A DNA stretch of 64,000 nucleotides from Larkinella sp049445795 (GTDB taxonomy: Bacteria; Bacteroidota; Bacteroidia; Cytophagales; Spirosomataceae), in contig NZ_JBMSDT010000010.1 in assembly GCF_049445795.1 (NCBI RefSeq), positions 247,060 through 311,059 of the forward strand. The letters run 5' to 3'. A model generated the notes under the pieces. That model saw nothing but the letters and a program-made list of their open reading frames with translations, was not told the origin of the DNA and searched no databases. Positions within the stretch are counted from its first letter, which is position 1, and each line of letters opens with the position of its first letter. Below, piece by piece: positions 8,523-16,905 of the stretch. Made by a program: the position numbers and the translations under genes.

Positions 8523-9992
8523 CTATTTGCCGATGATTTTGATCAGACTTCCTTTTTCCAGTTTATCGTCCGGACGCAGGCTGTTGAGAACGCCGAGTTC
8601 CTCCAGCCGACTGGCGGGCATCCCCAAACTGCCCATGACCTCGCGGAACGTTCCGGCCCGAGGAACTTCCCGGACCAGGACACGGTCGGCTTTACGATTG
8701 ATTTTCTCCGAATCGGTCAGCGCCCGAAAACTTTCGGCAACGGGTTTGAAGGTCCGAAAGGCGGCCTGAAAATCGCTTGCAGCCGACAGCCCGTGCAGGG
8801 CGTAAATGGCGTTGTTATACTGAATCAGCCAGGTACCGATCTGAAGCGTGCTGCGCGGGTCCTGCTGTTGTTGGGGTTGGCCCTGTTGCTGCTGTTGTTT
8901 TTGCTGGGAGATGAGCACATACGCTGGATTGCCGTTGATGGTCGTCTTTGCGTTTTCCAGAACGTTTAGGCTCAGTTGCTGCACCAGCGTTTGCGCGGCT
9001 TCGTCGAGCGATTTACCTTTCGCCAGCATCAGAATCATGGCCGATTTGCCGTCTTTGGGCGCCATCTGGAACTGGGAAGGTGAATTCTGGTGCTGCCAGC
9101 CTTTGGGAACCGGAAACTGAAACCGCAGTTCGGGATGGTAAAATACATCGTTCTCGACAAAACCCTGCCGGGGGTCTTCACCGTACAGAAGCCCGTCGAT
9201 CATCCGCAGGTACCGCTCCCGTTCGACTTTGAAGTTCCCCTGATTTTGTTGCTGGTAGGCTGTCGCCATTTGCTTCACCTTGGCATTGCGGTCGCCCGGG
9301 TCGGGGTGCGTCGACATAAACGTCGGCACGACTTGCCCGGCATTATCCGAAATCCGCTTGATGGTTCCGAAGAAATTCGCCATCTGCTTGGCGTCGTAGC
9401 CGATTTTGCTCGAATATTCCACCCCGATTTTATCCGATTCCGATTCATGATCGCGGCTGTATTTCAACAGAAAAAGCCCCAGGCCCTGCTGCAACGCTTC
9501 GATGTTCTGCCCAAGTTGCGGCACCAGAATAGCCCCACCGATCATGCCGAGCGTGCCGAGCAACTGGCTGGTTTGCTGGCGGGCGGAATGGCGAGCTGTG
9601 ATGTGCCCGATTTCGTGCCCCAGGACACCGGCAAACTCGGCTTCGTTATTGAAATGGGCCATGATGCCCCGGGTGAAATAAACGTAACCGCCCGGAACGG
9701 CAAAGGCATTGACAACGGGTGAATCGACAATGTAAAACTGGTACGGCAGATCCGGCCGGTGCGAAATCCGCGCCATTGCCTTGCCTTTTTCGTTAATAAA
9801 CTCATTTAACCTCTTATCTTCATACAGCCCCATGCTGGTAACAACCGAAGGATGGGATTCTTTACCGATGGCGATTTCCTGCTCGGTCGACATCAGCGAT
9901 AATTCGCGTTTTCCGGTAACCGGGTTGCGGGAACAGGCGGAAAAGCTGAGCAAGGCGCTCCATAAAAGCAGTCGGGTGAACGTACGATTCAT
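8523..9992 (-). CDS. M48-family lipoprotein metalloprotease (BepA/YfgC-like) with LysM-like C-terminus
   Basis: Zinc peptidase likely anchored in the outer membrane, where relatives degrade misassembled outer-membrane proteins. With start ATG 9992 (preferred over 9998) it has a lipobox LSFSAC (Cys20) followed by the family motif SRNPVTGKRELSLMS, then HEIGH (126-130) and a downstream SESDKIGVEY segment with the third zinc ligand. An unusual glutamine-rich linker (QQKQQQQQGQPQQQQ) precedes a C-terminal LysM-like module (GTFREVMGSLGM..LEKGSLIKI). At 489 aa it is close to BepA length, but the tail differs from BepA's TPR domain. It appears monocistronic. Confidence 0.9.
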   Translation of the reverse strand: MNRTFTRLLLWSALLSFSACSRNPVTGKRELSLMSTEQEIAIGKESHPSVVTSMGLYEDKRLNEFINEKGKAMARISHRPDLPYQFYIVDSPVVNAFAVPGGYVYFTRGIMAHFNNEAEFAGVLGHEIGHITARHSARQQTSQLLGTLGMIGGAILVPQLGQNIEALQQGLGLFLLKYSRDHESESDKIGVEYSSKIGYDAKQMANFFGTIKRISDNAGQVVPTFMSTHPDPGDRNAKVKQMATAYQQQNQGNFKVERERYLRMIDGLLYGEDPRQGFVENDVFYHPELRFQFPVPKGWQHQNSPSQFQMAPKDGKSAMILMLAKGKSLDEAAQTLVQQLSLNVLENAKTTINGNPAYVLISQQKQQQQQGQPQQQQDPRSTLQIGTWLIQYNNAIYALHGLSAASDFQAAFRTFKPVAESFRALTDSEKINRKADRVLVREVPRAGTFREVMGSLGMPASRLEELGVLNSLRPDDKLEKGSLIKIIGK

Positions 9993-10122
9993 GTGCATGA
10001 CGAGATGGATTTTCAGGAGTTGACTGATTCAACGCGGTTTTGGGCAACCGTTAGTGACCGGTTTTAGTCCTCCTTCCTCCGAAAACCGGTTTTCACTAAA
10101 ACCGGAAATCCCCCCCATTTTG

Positions 10123-10153
10123 TTTGCAGGGAATTCTTCAGGCGGTAAATTAG
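10123..10153 (+). promoter_or_regulatory. Bacteroidetes-type promoter for the TlpA-like gene
   Basis: TTTG at 10123-10126, exactly 19 nt, then TAAATTAG at 10146-10153. This fits TTTG-N19-TAnnTTTG with one mismatch in the -7 box. The 5' leader would be about 100 nt. Confidence 0.45.
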
Positions 10154-10259
10154 AGTTTTCTGCCATGTAAATTCACGACGAACCCGAAAATATGCACCTA
10201 CACTTCCCGAAGTGTATCCTGTTTTTTTATGTAAATTCGGTTTCACAAACACCTGACTT

Positions 10260-11405
10260 ATGAAGTTCGTTGTCGCCTGTACGTTGTTATCGCTTCTGGC
10301 TTCGGAAGGATTTTCCCAATCCGCTTCCGTCAAAAAAAACGCTGGCCCCGCTCCAGGGAGTGGCTATACGATCAGCGGTTCGTTGAAAAATGCGGCCAAT
10401 CGAAAGGTGATTTTAACCGAAAACTCTTTCTATAAAACCAAACAGCATTCCGACACGACGACGGCCAATGCCAAAGGACAGTTTTCATTTAAAGGCAAAC
10501 TCGACGAGGTCGCCTTTTTCGGTCTCAGCGTAGAAGGAAAACCGGGTCGGCAGTTTTTCTATCTCGAAAACTCCCCTATCCGCATAACGGGCAACGCCGA
10601 TTCCCTTTGGGCCATTCGAATTACGGGCTCTAAAGAGGAAGCCCTTCGGCAGCAACTGGAAAAAATGATGACCGACACCGCCATTGTCAACCGGTACAAA
10701 CGATCCGAAACGAAGTACGCCAGTGCCCGGGCCACCAACAACGCCCTCGCTATGGAACAGGCCGTTCGGGAGCGCGACGAAGCCGTCCGGCAGGATCAGG
10801 TTCGTTTCAAGAAGTTCATTTCAGATCACCCCGACAACGCGGCCAGTGTGAATGTAGTAGGCTTGTTGATGAGCCTGAACGATCTGGCCGGTGCCGACAG
10901 CATGCTGACCTTTCTGGAAACGCGGGAAATCGGCCAGTCGATGCAGGCAAAGTTTTTCCGGCAACAGATCGACATTATGAATCGCCTGAATGTAGGTAAA
11001 ATAGCGCCTGATTTTTCACAGACCGACTCCCTTGGAAAGGAGATCAAGCTCTCATCATTTAAAGGGAAATATGTGCTGATCGATTTCTGGGCAAGTTGGT
11101 GCGGTCCGTGCCGGGAGGAGAATCCGAACCTCGTGCAAACTTACGCTACCTTTAAGGACAAAAATTTTACCATATTTTCCGTTTCGCTCGACAATAACCG
11201 GCAAAACTGGCTGAACGCGGTCCGGAAAGACAACCTCACCTGGGCGCACGTCAGCGACCTGAAAGGCTGGAAAAACGCGGTTGCCCAACAATACGGCATC
11301 AACAGCATCCCGGCCAATTTCTTGCTCGATCCCAGCGGCAAAATCATTGCCCGCAACCTGCGGGGCGCGGAACTGGCGAAGAAAATTCAGGAACTGATTC
11401 AATAG
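10260..11405 (+). CDS. TlpA-like thiol-disulfide oxidoreductase with N-terminal DUF4369
   Basis: Exported thioredoxin-fold protein of 381 aa. A signal peptide (about residues 1-20) is followed by a DUF4369 beta-domain (about 36-130), a helical linker and an AhpC/TSA-thioredoxin domain with WASWCGPC (active site CGPC at 281-284) and a cis-proline segment (SIPANF). This layout is common in Bacteroidetes, where such proteins reduce periplasmic disulfides or serve in stress responses and cytochrome maturation. No ccm genes are near. The ATG at 10260 fits the signal peptide. A candidate promoter lies about 110 nt upstream. Confidence 0.92.
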   Translation: MKFVVACTLLSLLASEGFSQSASVKKNAGPAPGSGYTISGSLKNAANRKVILTENSFYKTKQHSDTTTANAKGQFSFKGKLDEVAFFGLSVEGKPGRQFFYLENSPIRITGNADSLWAIRITGSKEEALRQQLEKMMTDTAIVNRYKRSETKYASARATNNALAMEQAVRERDEAVRQDQVRFKKFISDHPDNAASVNVVGLLMSLNDLAGADSMLTFLETREIGQSMQAKFFRQQIDIMNRLNVGKIAPDFSQTDSLGKEIKLSSFKGKYVLIDFWASWCGPCREENPNLVQTYATFKDKNFTIFSVSLDNNRQNWLNAVRKDNLTWAHVSDLKGWKNAVAQQYGINSIPANFLLDPSGKIIARNLRGAELAKKIQELIQ

Positions 11406-11430
11406 TGCCTCCGGGTCGGCCCCGTTTAGT

Positions 11431-11670
11431 CTATGTAAGTTCGGCCAGCAGGGTACTCTTCATCTTGCGACGAAGTTGGGGAACAAACGGTATGCCCTGC
11501 TGATCGAACTCGGTAACCAACCTGTTCAAACACCCTCGGTTGCCAAAGCATTGGCTCCCTATAGCAGTGAATAAAGCTTTCCATAACGCCCCATTGTTGT
11601 CGGCGATATTGCCTGGCGCAAGGACAAAGGGGCATGAGTTGGACCGTTCAGTTGGCAGTACAAATCTCAT
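11431..11670 (-). pseudogene. IS982-type transposase C-terminal remnant
   Basis: A 79-codon open stretch carries the order of motifs seen in the C-terminal half of IS982-family DDE transposases: a PGN.AD.N box, a degenerate GDKGY-like box (here GNRGCLNRLV) and QGIPFVPQLRRKMKS matching the family's K.R.NMK segment. The N-terminal two thirds, with the first catalytic aspartates, and the C-terminal end are missing, so it cannot be active. No terminal inverted repeats or target duplications were recognised. It fills most of the 335-nt gap between the TlpA-like gene and the macro-domain gene. The call is by motif resemblance only. Confidence 0.6.
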
Positions 11671-11740
11671 CGCCTAGTTCATTAGGCGCTTAATGTCAAA
11701 AACTTAACCAGAGAATAGTCCTTAATTCACGTTAATCCAG

Positions 11741-12250
11741 ATGATACAGGTTATTCAGGGTGATATTACCCAACTATCGGTTGATGCGATTGTCAATGCC
11801 GCCAACTCGAGCCTGCTCGGCGGGGGCGGGGTCGATGGCGCGATTCATCGTGCGGCCGGACCCGAACTCCTCGAAGCGTGCCGGGCGTTGAACGGCTGTT
11901 CCACCGGCGACGCCAAGCTGACCAAAGGCTACCGGCTACCAGCCCGGTTCGTAATCCACGCGGTCGGACCAATCTGGCGGGGTGGTTATCTGGATGAACC
12001 GGGCCTTCTGGCAAGCTGCTACCGCCGGGCGTTGGAAATCGCGACCGAACAGGGCCTGCATACCATAGCCTTTCCCAATATCAGTACCGGTGTGTACGGT
12101 TTTCCGAAAGAAAAAGCCTGTGAGATCGCCATAGATACTGTCCAAAGTTACCTGACGAACGAAACCACGTCCATCCGTCAGGTTACGTTTGTGTGTTTTG
12201 ATGAAGAAAATTACCAGCTTTATGGGCAAAAACTAGCCGAAACGGATTAG
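11741..12250 (+). CDS. macro-domain O-acetyl-ADP-ribose deacetylase (YmdB-like)
   Basis: Single-domain 169-aa protein that binds ADP-ribose and probably hydrolyses O-acetyl-ADP-ribose or removes ADP-ribose from proteins. It shows DAIVNAANSSLLGGGGVDGA (about 15-34) with the catalytic Asn/Asp pair, then GDAKLTKGY, VIHAVGP and the phosphate loop ISTGVYGFP, all hallmarks of the MacroD/YmdB clade. Its stop overlaps the stop of the convergent FAD oxidoreductase by 4 nt. No partner ADP-ribosyltransferase is nearby, so a housekeeping role is likely. Confidence 0.95.
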   Translation: MIQVIQGDITQLSVDAIVNAANSSLLGGGGVDGAIHRAAGPELLEACRALNGCSTGDAKLTKGYRLPARFVIHAVGPIWRGGYLDEPGLLASCYRRALEIATEQGLHTIAFPNISTGVYGFPKEKACEIAIDTVQSYLTNETTSIRQVTFVCFDEENYQLYGQKLAETD

Positions 12251-13449
12251 CGGCCGAATCGGTACCAGTGCAGTTCGTCAGCCGGTTTTCCCTGCAACCG
12301 ATCGCGAATTAATTCAGCGGCTGTTACGCTGAACGTGATGCCGTTGCCGCCAAAACCGAGGGCAAAATAACTGTGCGGAAAGTCTGGGTGCTCTCCGATA
12401 TACGGCAAGCCGTCTTTCGTCTCGCCGAAGGTTCCGGCCCAGGCCAAATCGGGGATGAAGGGTAAATCCGGGTACAATTCGCGTACCTGCTCAGTTAGCA
12501 TCTCCTGTTTTTTGTCGATGAGCTGGTCACGTAAAACCGCATTTTTGAACGGTTCGTCACCACCGCCCACCAGAATCCGGTTATCGTCCGTCGTCCGCAG
12601 GTAGAGATACGGTTTTTGAGTGTCCCACAAGAGCATTGTCCGCAGAGCCGCCGGAAGCTCCGGTATGGGTTCGCTGACGATAGCAAACGTGCTTTTGAGG
12701 TTCACTACCTTGTTGGGCAACATTTCCTGCGACTCATACCCGGTGCAGTACACAACATGCCGGGCATCGATCTGCGCCAGATCCGTGGTCAGAACCCGAA
12801 CGCCGTTCGGATCGTAGTCGGTCGACTGAATTTCCACGTGATCGAAAATCTTAACGCCTTTTTCAGCAGCAGCCTGAAGCAGATCATGCGCGAAATGGTA
12901 AGCATCGATTTCAGCCGCGTCGGACGAACAAATGGCGGCATTGGCTGCCAGCCCAAACCGTTTGCTCAGGCTCGGCCGGTTGAACCATTCGACCCGAAAC
13001 CCGTGCTGACGCCGGGTTTCGTACTCCTGACGAAGAAAATCCTCGTCATCGGGCCGGGCCGCCACATACAGACTTTTTTTCTTGCGGAATCCGGACCGAC
13101 TTTTCACGGTTTTCACCAGCCGGTCGATTTTTCCAATGGCTTCCAGGCAAGACCGGTACGCTCGAACGGCTCCCTCTTCGCCGATCATCGGGATCAGATC
13201 GTGCAGCGCCGTGTCAATTTCGTACTGGAGCATGGCAGTGCTGGCGGCCGTACTCCCCGTAGCGACGTTGCGCTTGTCGATCACAACGGTGTCAAAACCG
13301 GCCTGAACGAGGTGATAAGCCATAAGTGCGCCGGTAATGCCGCCCCCCACCACCAGCACCTCACAGGTGAGGGGTTTGCGTAAGGATGGATACGGATTCA
13401 TCAGGCCGTTTTTCAACAGCCAAAAAGGTTCTTTCGAGTGGACGTTCAT
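12247..13449 (-). CDS. FAD-dependent amino-acid/glycine oxidase-family oxidoreductase
   Basis: DAO-superfamily flavoprotein (400 aa from ATG 13449; an alternative ATG exists at 13470). The dinucleotide-binding fold VLVVGGGITGALMAYHL begins about residue 31, with GGGITG at 35-40, then VIDKR and GSTAASTAMLQYEID, the FAD-contact loop of the OrdL/DadA group. Near the C-terminus, ALGFGGNGITFSVTAAELI closes the FAD site. It likely oxidises an amine or amino-acid substrate. There is no Rieske domain and no aminotransferase neighbour. The substrate is unknown. Confidence 0.88.
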   Translation of the reverse strand: MNVHSKEPFWLLKNGLMNPYPSLRKPLTCEVLVVGGGITGALMAYHLVQAGFDTVVIDKRNVATGSTAASTAMLQYEIDTALHDLIPMIGEEGAVRAYRSCLEAIGKIDRLVKTVKSRSGFRKKKSLYVAARPDDEDFLRQEYETRRQHGFRVEWFNRPSLSKRFGLAANAAICSSDAAEIDAYHFAHDLLQAAAEKGVKIFDHVEIQSTDYDPNGVRVLTTDLAQIDARHVVYCTGYESQEMLPNKVVNLKSTFAIVSEPIPELPAALRTMLLWDTQKPYLYLRTTDDNRILVGGGDEPFKNAVLRDQLIDKKQEMLTEQVRELYPDLPFIPDLAWAGTFGETKDGLPYIGEHPDFPHSYFALGFGGNGITFSVTAAELIRDRLQGKPADELHWYRFGR

Positions 13450-13687
13450 GATTGGTGAATAAAAAGACAATTGGCAAAAATTGTTCTATCCTTTTCGCCA
13501 TTGCTCTTTCCGAAGGTTAACGCTGTGTACAGGCACACGGTTTTGGCATTCAGGCAGTTTACTGAATTTTACCAAAACAGGTGGTCTATTTTGGCGCAAA
13601 ACACCCTCCCTTTGTCGCCTTCTCCCCTCTCGAACCCGGTTTTTCACGCTACATTTACGGTCATTGAACTCCTAAATTCGACCACTA

Positions 13688-13894
13688 ATGGCTCGTCCTC
13701 TTCCGCTCGAAAAACTAGCGAAACCCACCCAACGCGCGCTGGCTGGAGCGGGCATCCACACGCTGGAGCAACTGGCGCAGTATTCGGAAAAAGAATTTTT
13801 GCAGTTGCATGGCATTGGGAAAAAAGCACTGCAAGTCCTCAAAACAGCCCTGGCCGAGCAAAATCTCTCCTTTGCCTCTCCGCCCAGGACCTAA
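13688..13894 (+). CDS. small helix-hairpin-helix protein, RNA polymerase alpha-CTD-like
   Basis: A 68-aa protein consisting essentially of one tandem helix-hairpin-helix unit: two helices with AGIHTLEQLAQYSEKEF, then the hairpin LHGIGKKALQVLKTAL. This is the pattern of RpoA C-terminal domains and small DNA-binding proteins that grip the DNA backbone. The ATG lies just after a short AT-rich stretch. It is likely real and probably binds DNA; its partners are unknown. It converges with the alkaline phosphatase fusion. Confidence 0.78.
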   Translation: MARPLPLEKLAKPTQRALAGAGIHTLEQLAQYSEKEFLQLHGIGKKALQVLKTALAEQNLSFASPPRT

Positions 13895-13918
13895 ATTATA
13901 TCATTTCCAGGCAGTTGC

Positions 13919-15790
13919 TCAATGCGCGACCGCGCTCTGAAGCGCCCGGGGCTGGCGGTGATACTGGCGCAAAATGGTCATGATCTTGTGGTGAATGACG
14001 GTATTTTCGTACACGCCCCGGAAGTCGAGCGAGTGTGGCCCATAGGCGAAAACCGGCACCATAACGCCCGTATGGTCGTTCGTACTGAAATGCCCATCCA
14101 CGTACCCCCGCTTCAGATCACCATCGAGCAGCGTCAGCCCGCCGGTTTCGTGGTCGGCCGTCACAACCACGAGCGTCTCGCCGTTCTGGTCGGCAAACCT
14201 CAGGGCCTCGCCCACGGCTTTGTCAAAATCGAGCATCTCCTGCACCACATACCGGACATCGTTGGCGTGGCCCCCGTAATCGATCTGAGCCCCCTCGGCC
14301 ATTACGAAAAACCCGTTCGGATTGCGGCCCAGTTCCGTGAGCGACTTGCGAAGGCTGGTGGTCAGAAAATCCTTTCGGCCCTGCCCGACCGAAACCACGG
14401 CCTGATCGTCGAGCAAAACGAAAGGAGCTTTCAGCGTTTCCAGTTGGTCGAACTGGTTGCCTACACCATATCCACGTTGCCGCAGGGTGTCGAGGACTTT
14501 TTCTTCCTGAAAAAACCGGTAGCCCCCGCCAATCAGAATTTCAACCGGATTTTGCAAAAAATCAGCGGCAATTTCCCGCTCGAACGACCGGTCGGGCTGG
14601 TTACCATAAAACGCAGCCGGGGTGGCATCGGTGATACTTCCGGCGCTGATCAACCCGCTGACCATCTGCCAGGGTTTAATGAGCGTTGGAATGGCGGGCC
14701 GCTTTTTCCCCAGCGAATCGACCCCGATGGAACGGTTATTGGTTTTCTCCCCCGTCGCCATCGCTGTCGCTCCGGCCGCCGAATCGGTGATGTAGGTATC
14801 AGCCGCACTAGTTCTGGAAAAACCGATGTTCAGCAGTTGGGTGAGGTTCAACTGGCCCTGGTTTGCGGTTATTCCGGCGTAGATTTGGGCGAGTCCCATG
14901 CCGTCTCCGATGAGCAGAATAACGTTTTTAACCCGACTCCGGCTGTCGTTGTTCCGAAACGTGGGCTGGTAAACCGGGTGCGCACGTTCGTTCCGGTATT
15001 CGGCCGTCGGTCGGCTGTTCAGAAAGTTGGCGAGGTCGGTGATGTGGTCGGAATTGATGTAATCGACGCCCAGGTTCATCAGTGCTTTCCAGGTGTTTAC
15101 GTTGTCGGGTGTGGCCCAGAACCGCAATTTCTTGCCTTGCTCGTGCGTTTTCCGGATCACCTCCCGAATCTTTTCCCGTTCCGATTTCACAATCAGCCCC
15201 TTGCCGTTCCAGCGGGTGTAGTTTAGAAACGACTGGCTGATGAGCCCGATGTGTTTCAATTGCTCACTTGTGTAATCCACCTCCGGTCGACCGTCGAACA
15301 GCAGCCAGTCCGGGTAGTTTGTAAACTGGTCGGGTTTTGGCACATTGCCGCTGACGACCACCCGAACCGGTCCGCCGGTCCCGAAGACTTCGGGGTAAAC
15401 GGAAAGGCTTTTCACCAGCAATGAGAGCGTCGGTTCAGCGGGGGTTTTCAGATCGACCAGCAGTTGAAGCGGCTGAGCGGTTTTTGGGTAAATCTGCCCC
15501 TTACCGATCTGAACTTGATGAACAAGGGGTTGAATGTACAGGGTTTCGAAGGTGCGGGACGGATCGATATCCCCGGCGTCGTGCGCTACATACAACGTTC
15601 CGTTTTGGGCATGAACGTCCACTTCGATCGAACCAAACGCTTGGTGGTAGGCCTGCCAGAATGGAATTTGTTGTTCGTAATCATTGTGCGAATGCGCCTG
15701 TGCGGTCGTGTAGAGCATCTTGGGTTGAGCCAGGGAAGAAAGGGATAAAAAACCGGTCAGCATACCGGTAACAACAAAAAGCTTTTTCAT
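13919..15790 (-). CDS. exported fusion: PLC/GDPD-like phosphodiesterase domain + alkaline phosphatase
   Basis: A 623-aa periplasmic enzyme with two phosphoester-cleaving parts. After a signal peptide (about 1-22), residues about 30-260 follow the PI-PLC/glycerophosphodiesterase pattern: HSHNDYEQ (33-40), IEVDVH (55-60), YVAHD (67-71) and VDLKTP. Residues about 286-610 are a PhoA-type alkaline phosphatase: LIGDGMG with metal ligand Asp296, TDSAAGATAM with nucleophile Ser337, EGAQIDYGGHAND and TADHETGG. The first domain would release a phosphomonoester such as glycerol-3-phosphate, and the second would free inorganic phosphate. A Na/Pi cotransporter lies 26 nt beyond, upstream in the transcription direction. 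Confidence 0.88.
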   Translation of the reverse strand: MKKLFVVTGMLTGFLSLSSLAQPKMLYTTAQAHSHNDYEQQIPFWQAYHQAFGSIEVDVHAQNGTLYVAHDAGDIDPSRTFETLYIQPLVHQVQIGKGQIYPKTAQPLQLLVDLKTPAEPTLSLLVKSLSVYPEVFGTGGPVRVVVSGNVPKPDQFTNYPDWLLFDGRPEVDYTSEQLKHIGLISQSFLNYTRWNGKGLIVKSEREKIREVIRKTHEQGKKLRFWATPDNVNTWKALMNLGVDYINSDHITDLANFLNSRPTAEYRNERAHPVYQPTFRNNDSRSRVKNVILLIGDGMGLAQIYAGITANQGQLNLTQLLNIGFSRTSAADTYITDSAAGATAMATGEKTNNRSIGVDSLGKKRPAIPTLIKPWQMVSGLISAGSITDATPAAFYGNQPDRSFEREIAADFLQNPVEILIGGGYRFFQEEKVLDTLRQRGYGVGNQFDQLETLKAPFVLLDDQAVVSVGQGRKDFLTTSLRKSLTELGRNPNGFFVMAEGAQIDYGGHANDVRYVVQEMLDFDKAVGEALRFADQNGETLVVVTADHETGGLTLLDGDLKRGYVDGHFSTNDHTGVMVPVFAYGPHSLDFRGVYENTVIHHKIMTILRQYHRQPRALQSAVAH

Positions 15791-15815
15791 GAATCGGAGT
15801 GGGATTCAGCTAAAT

Positions 15816-16787
15816 TCAGTGGGATAAAACGGTTTGGTGTTCTGCAGAAGCCCGATCCGGAATCCACCGTTCGAGTAGGCCCGCCAGAGAAGCCGCAAAC
15901 GGTAGCACCATTAGCACCCCAATCACGTTAAACAGGACATGGGCATTGGCCAGTTGACGGCCCAGAGGAGCGGAATGACTCAGCCCGTGAACCAGTTCGG
16001 TAAAGGGTTCAATCAGCAACAAGCCCGCGACAATTGATGTCAGGTTGAAAAGCAGGTGAAACAGGCCGGTGCGAACGGCGGCTTTCGTTCGGCCGACCGA
16101 CGCGACCAGCGTATCGGCACAGGTACCCAGTTCGGCCCCCATCATGACGGCAATTCCGGCTTCGAGCGTCAGCAACCCCTGCCCCGCCAGCACCACCGAC
16201 ATACCCACGGTGGCCGACGACGATTGCAGCAACACCGTCACGCCCGCACCGGTCAGGGCTCCGCGCCAGGGTTCGGCCAGGCCTTTCATCCATTCCACCA
16301 CGGCGGGCAGGTTTTTCAGGGGTTCGACGGCTTCTTCCATCAAAAACAAACCCAGAAACAGCATGCCGAAGCCGAGTATGACCTGTCCCCACTGGGCGAG
16401 GGCTTCGCGCCGGGCCAGAATCATCAGGCCGAACCCGACCGCCATCGGTACACCCGACCACTGTCCGATGTCGAACGCGATCAGTTCGCTGGAAAACGTG
16501 GTTCCGATGTTGGCACCCAGTACGATCCCGACCGCCTGCCGAAAGGTCAGCGCCTTTGAATTGACAAGCGCAATGGTCATGATGATAACCGCCGAGGAAG
16601 AGTCGAGCAGCGTGGTAACCACCATGCCGGTCAGCACGCCCGAAACGACATTTCGGGTGAATTTCCGGAGCCAGTCCTGCATTTTTTCACCGGAAACCGC
16701 CTTCAGTCCTTCCGAAAGGTAGTTGAGGGCAAATAAAAAAAGCACCAGACCGGCCAGCACCAGCAATCCAATTTTGACGTAGGGCAT
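15816..16787 (-). CDS. Na+/phosphate cotransporter family protein (NptA/PNaS)
   Basis: Inner-membrane sodium-coupled phosphate carrier with two inverted repeats. Each carries the SSSA signature: LLDSSSAVIIMT followed by VLGANIGTT, and LLQSSSATVGMS followed by MMGAELGT. The membrane segments are numerous and clear. The preferred start is ATG 16787; the frame also permits TTG 16796. At about 323 aa it lacks the C-terminal PhoU-like domain found in longer members. It sits upstream of the phosphatase fusion on the same strand, so one transcript could produce both periplasmic release and uptake of phosphate. The direction of transport is inferred from the family. Confidence 0.9.
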   Translation of the reverse strand: MPYVKIGLLVLAGLVLFLFALNYLSEGLKAVSGEKMQDWLRKFTRNVVSGVLTGMVVTTLLDSSSAVIIMTIALVNSKALTFRQAVGIVLGANIGTTFSSELIAFDIGQWSGVPMAVGFGLMILARREALAQWGQVILGFGMLFLGLFLMEEAVEPLKNLPAVVEWMKGLAEPWRGALTGAGVTVLLQSSSATVGMSVVLAGQGLLTLEAGIAVMMGAELGTCADTLVASVGRTKAAVRTGLFHLLFNLTSIVAGLLLIEPFTELVHGLSHSAPLGRQLANAHVLFNVIGVLMVLPFAASLAGLLERWIPDRASAEHQTVLSH

Positions 16788-16905
16788 CGCGTCCAACGAT
16801 TAAATGGAAGGGAAGGTACGGCCCGGAGCGCGGAATCGATCGATTGAAAAGGTTATCTTTTTGTTAAAAAAACCGGCAATAGTCCGATGAGCGTCGTCAA
16901 GGCGT

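Noticed and set aside
10064..10333. Minus-strand open frame of 89 codons overlapping the TlpA-like gene start
   Set aside because: It overlaps the signal peptide of a well-supported gene and a promoter-like pair, and has no recognisable motif.
11931..12250. Minus-strand frame within the macro-domain gene
   Set aside because: Shadow of the plus-strand gene; the plus frame holds the ADP-ribose motifs.
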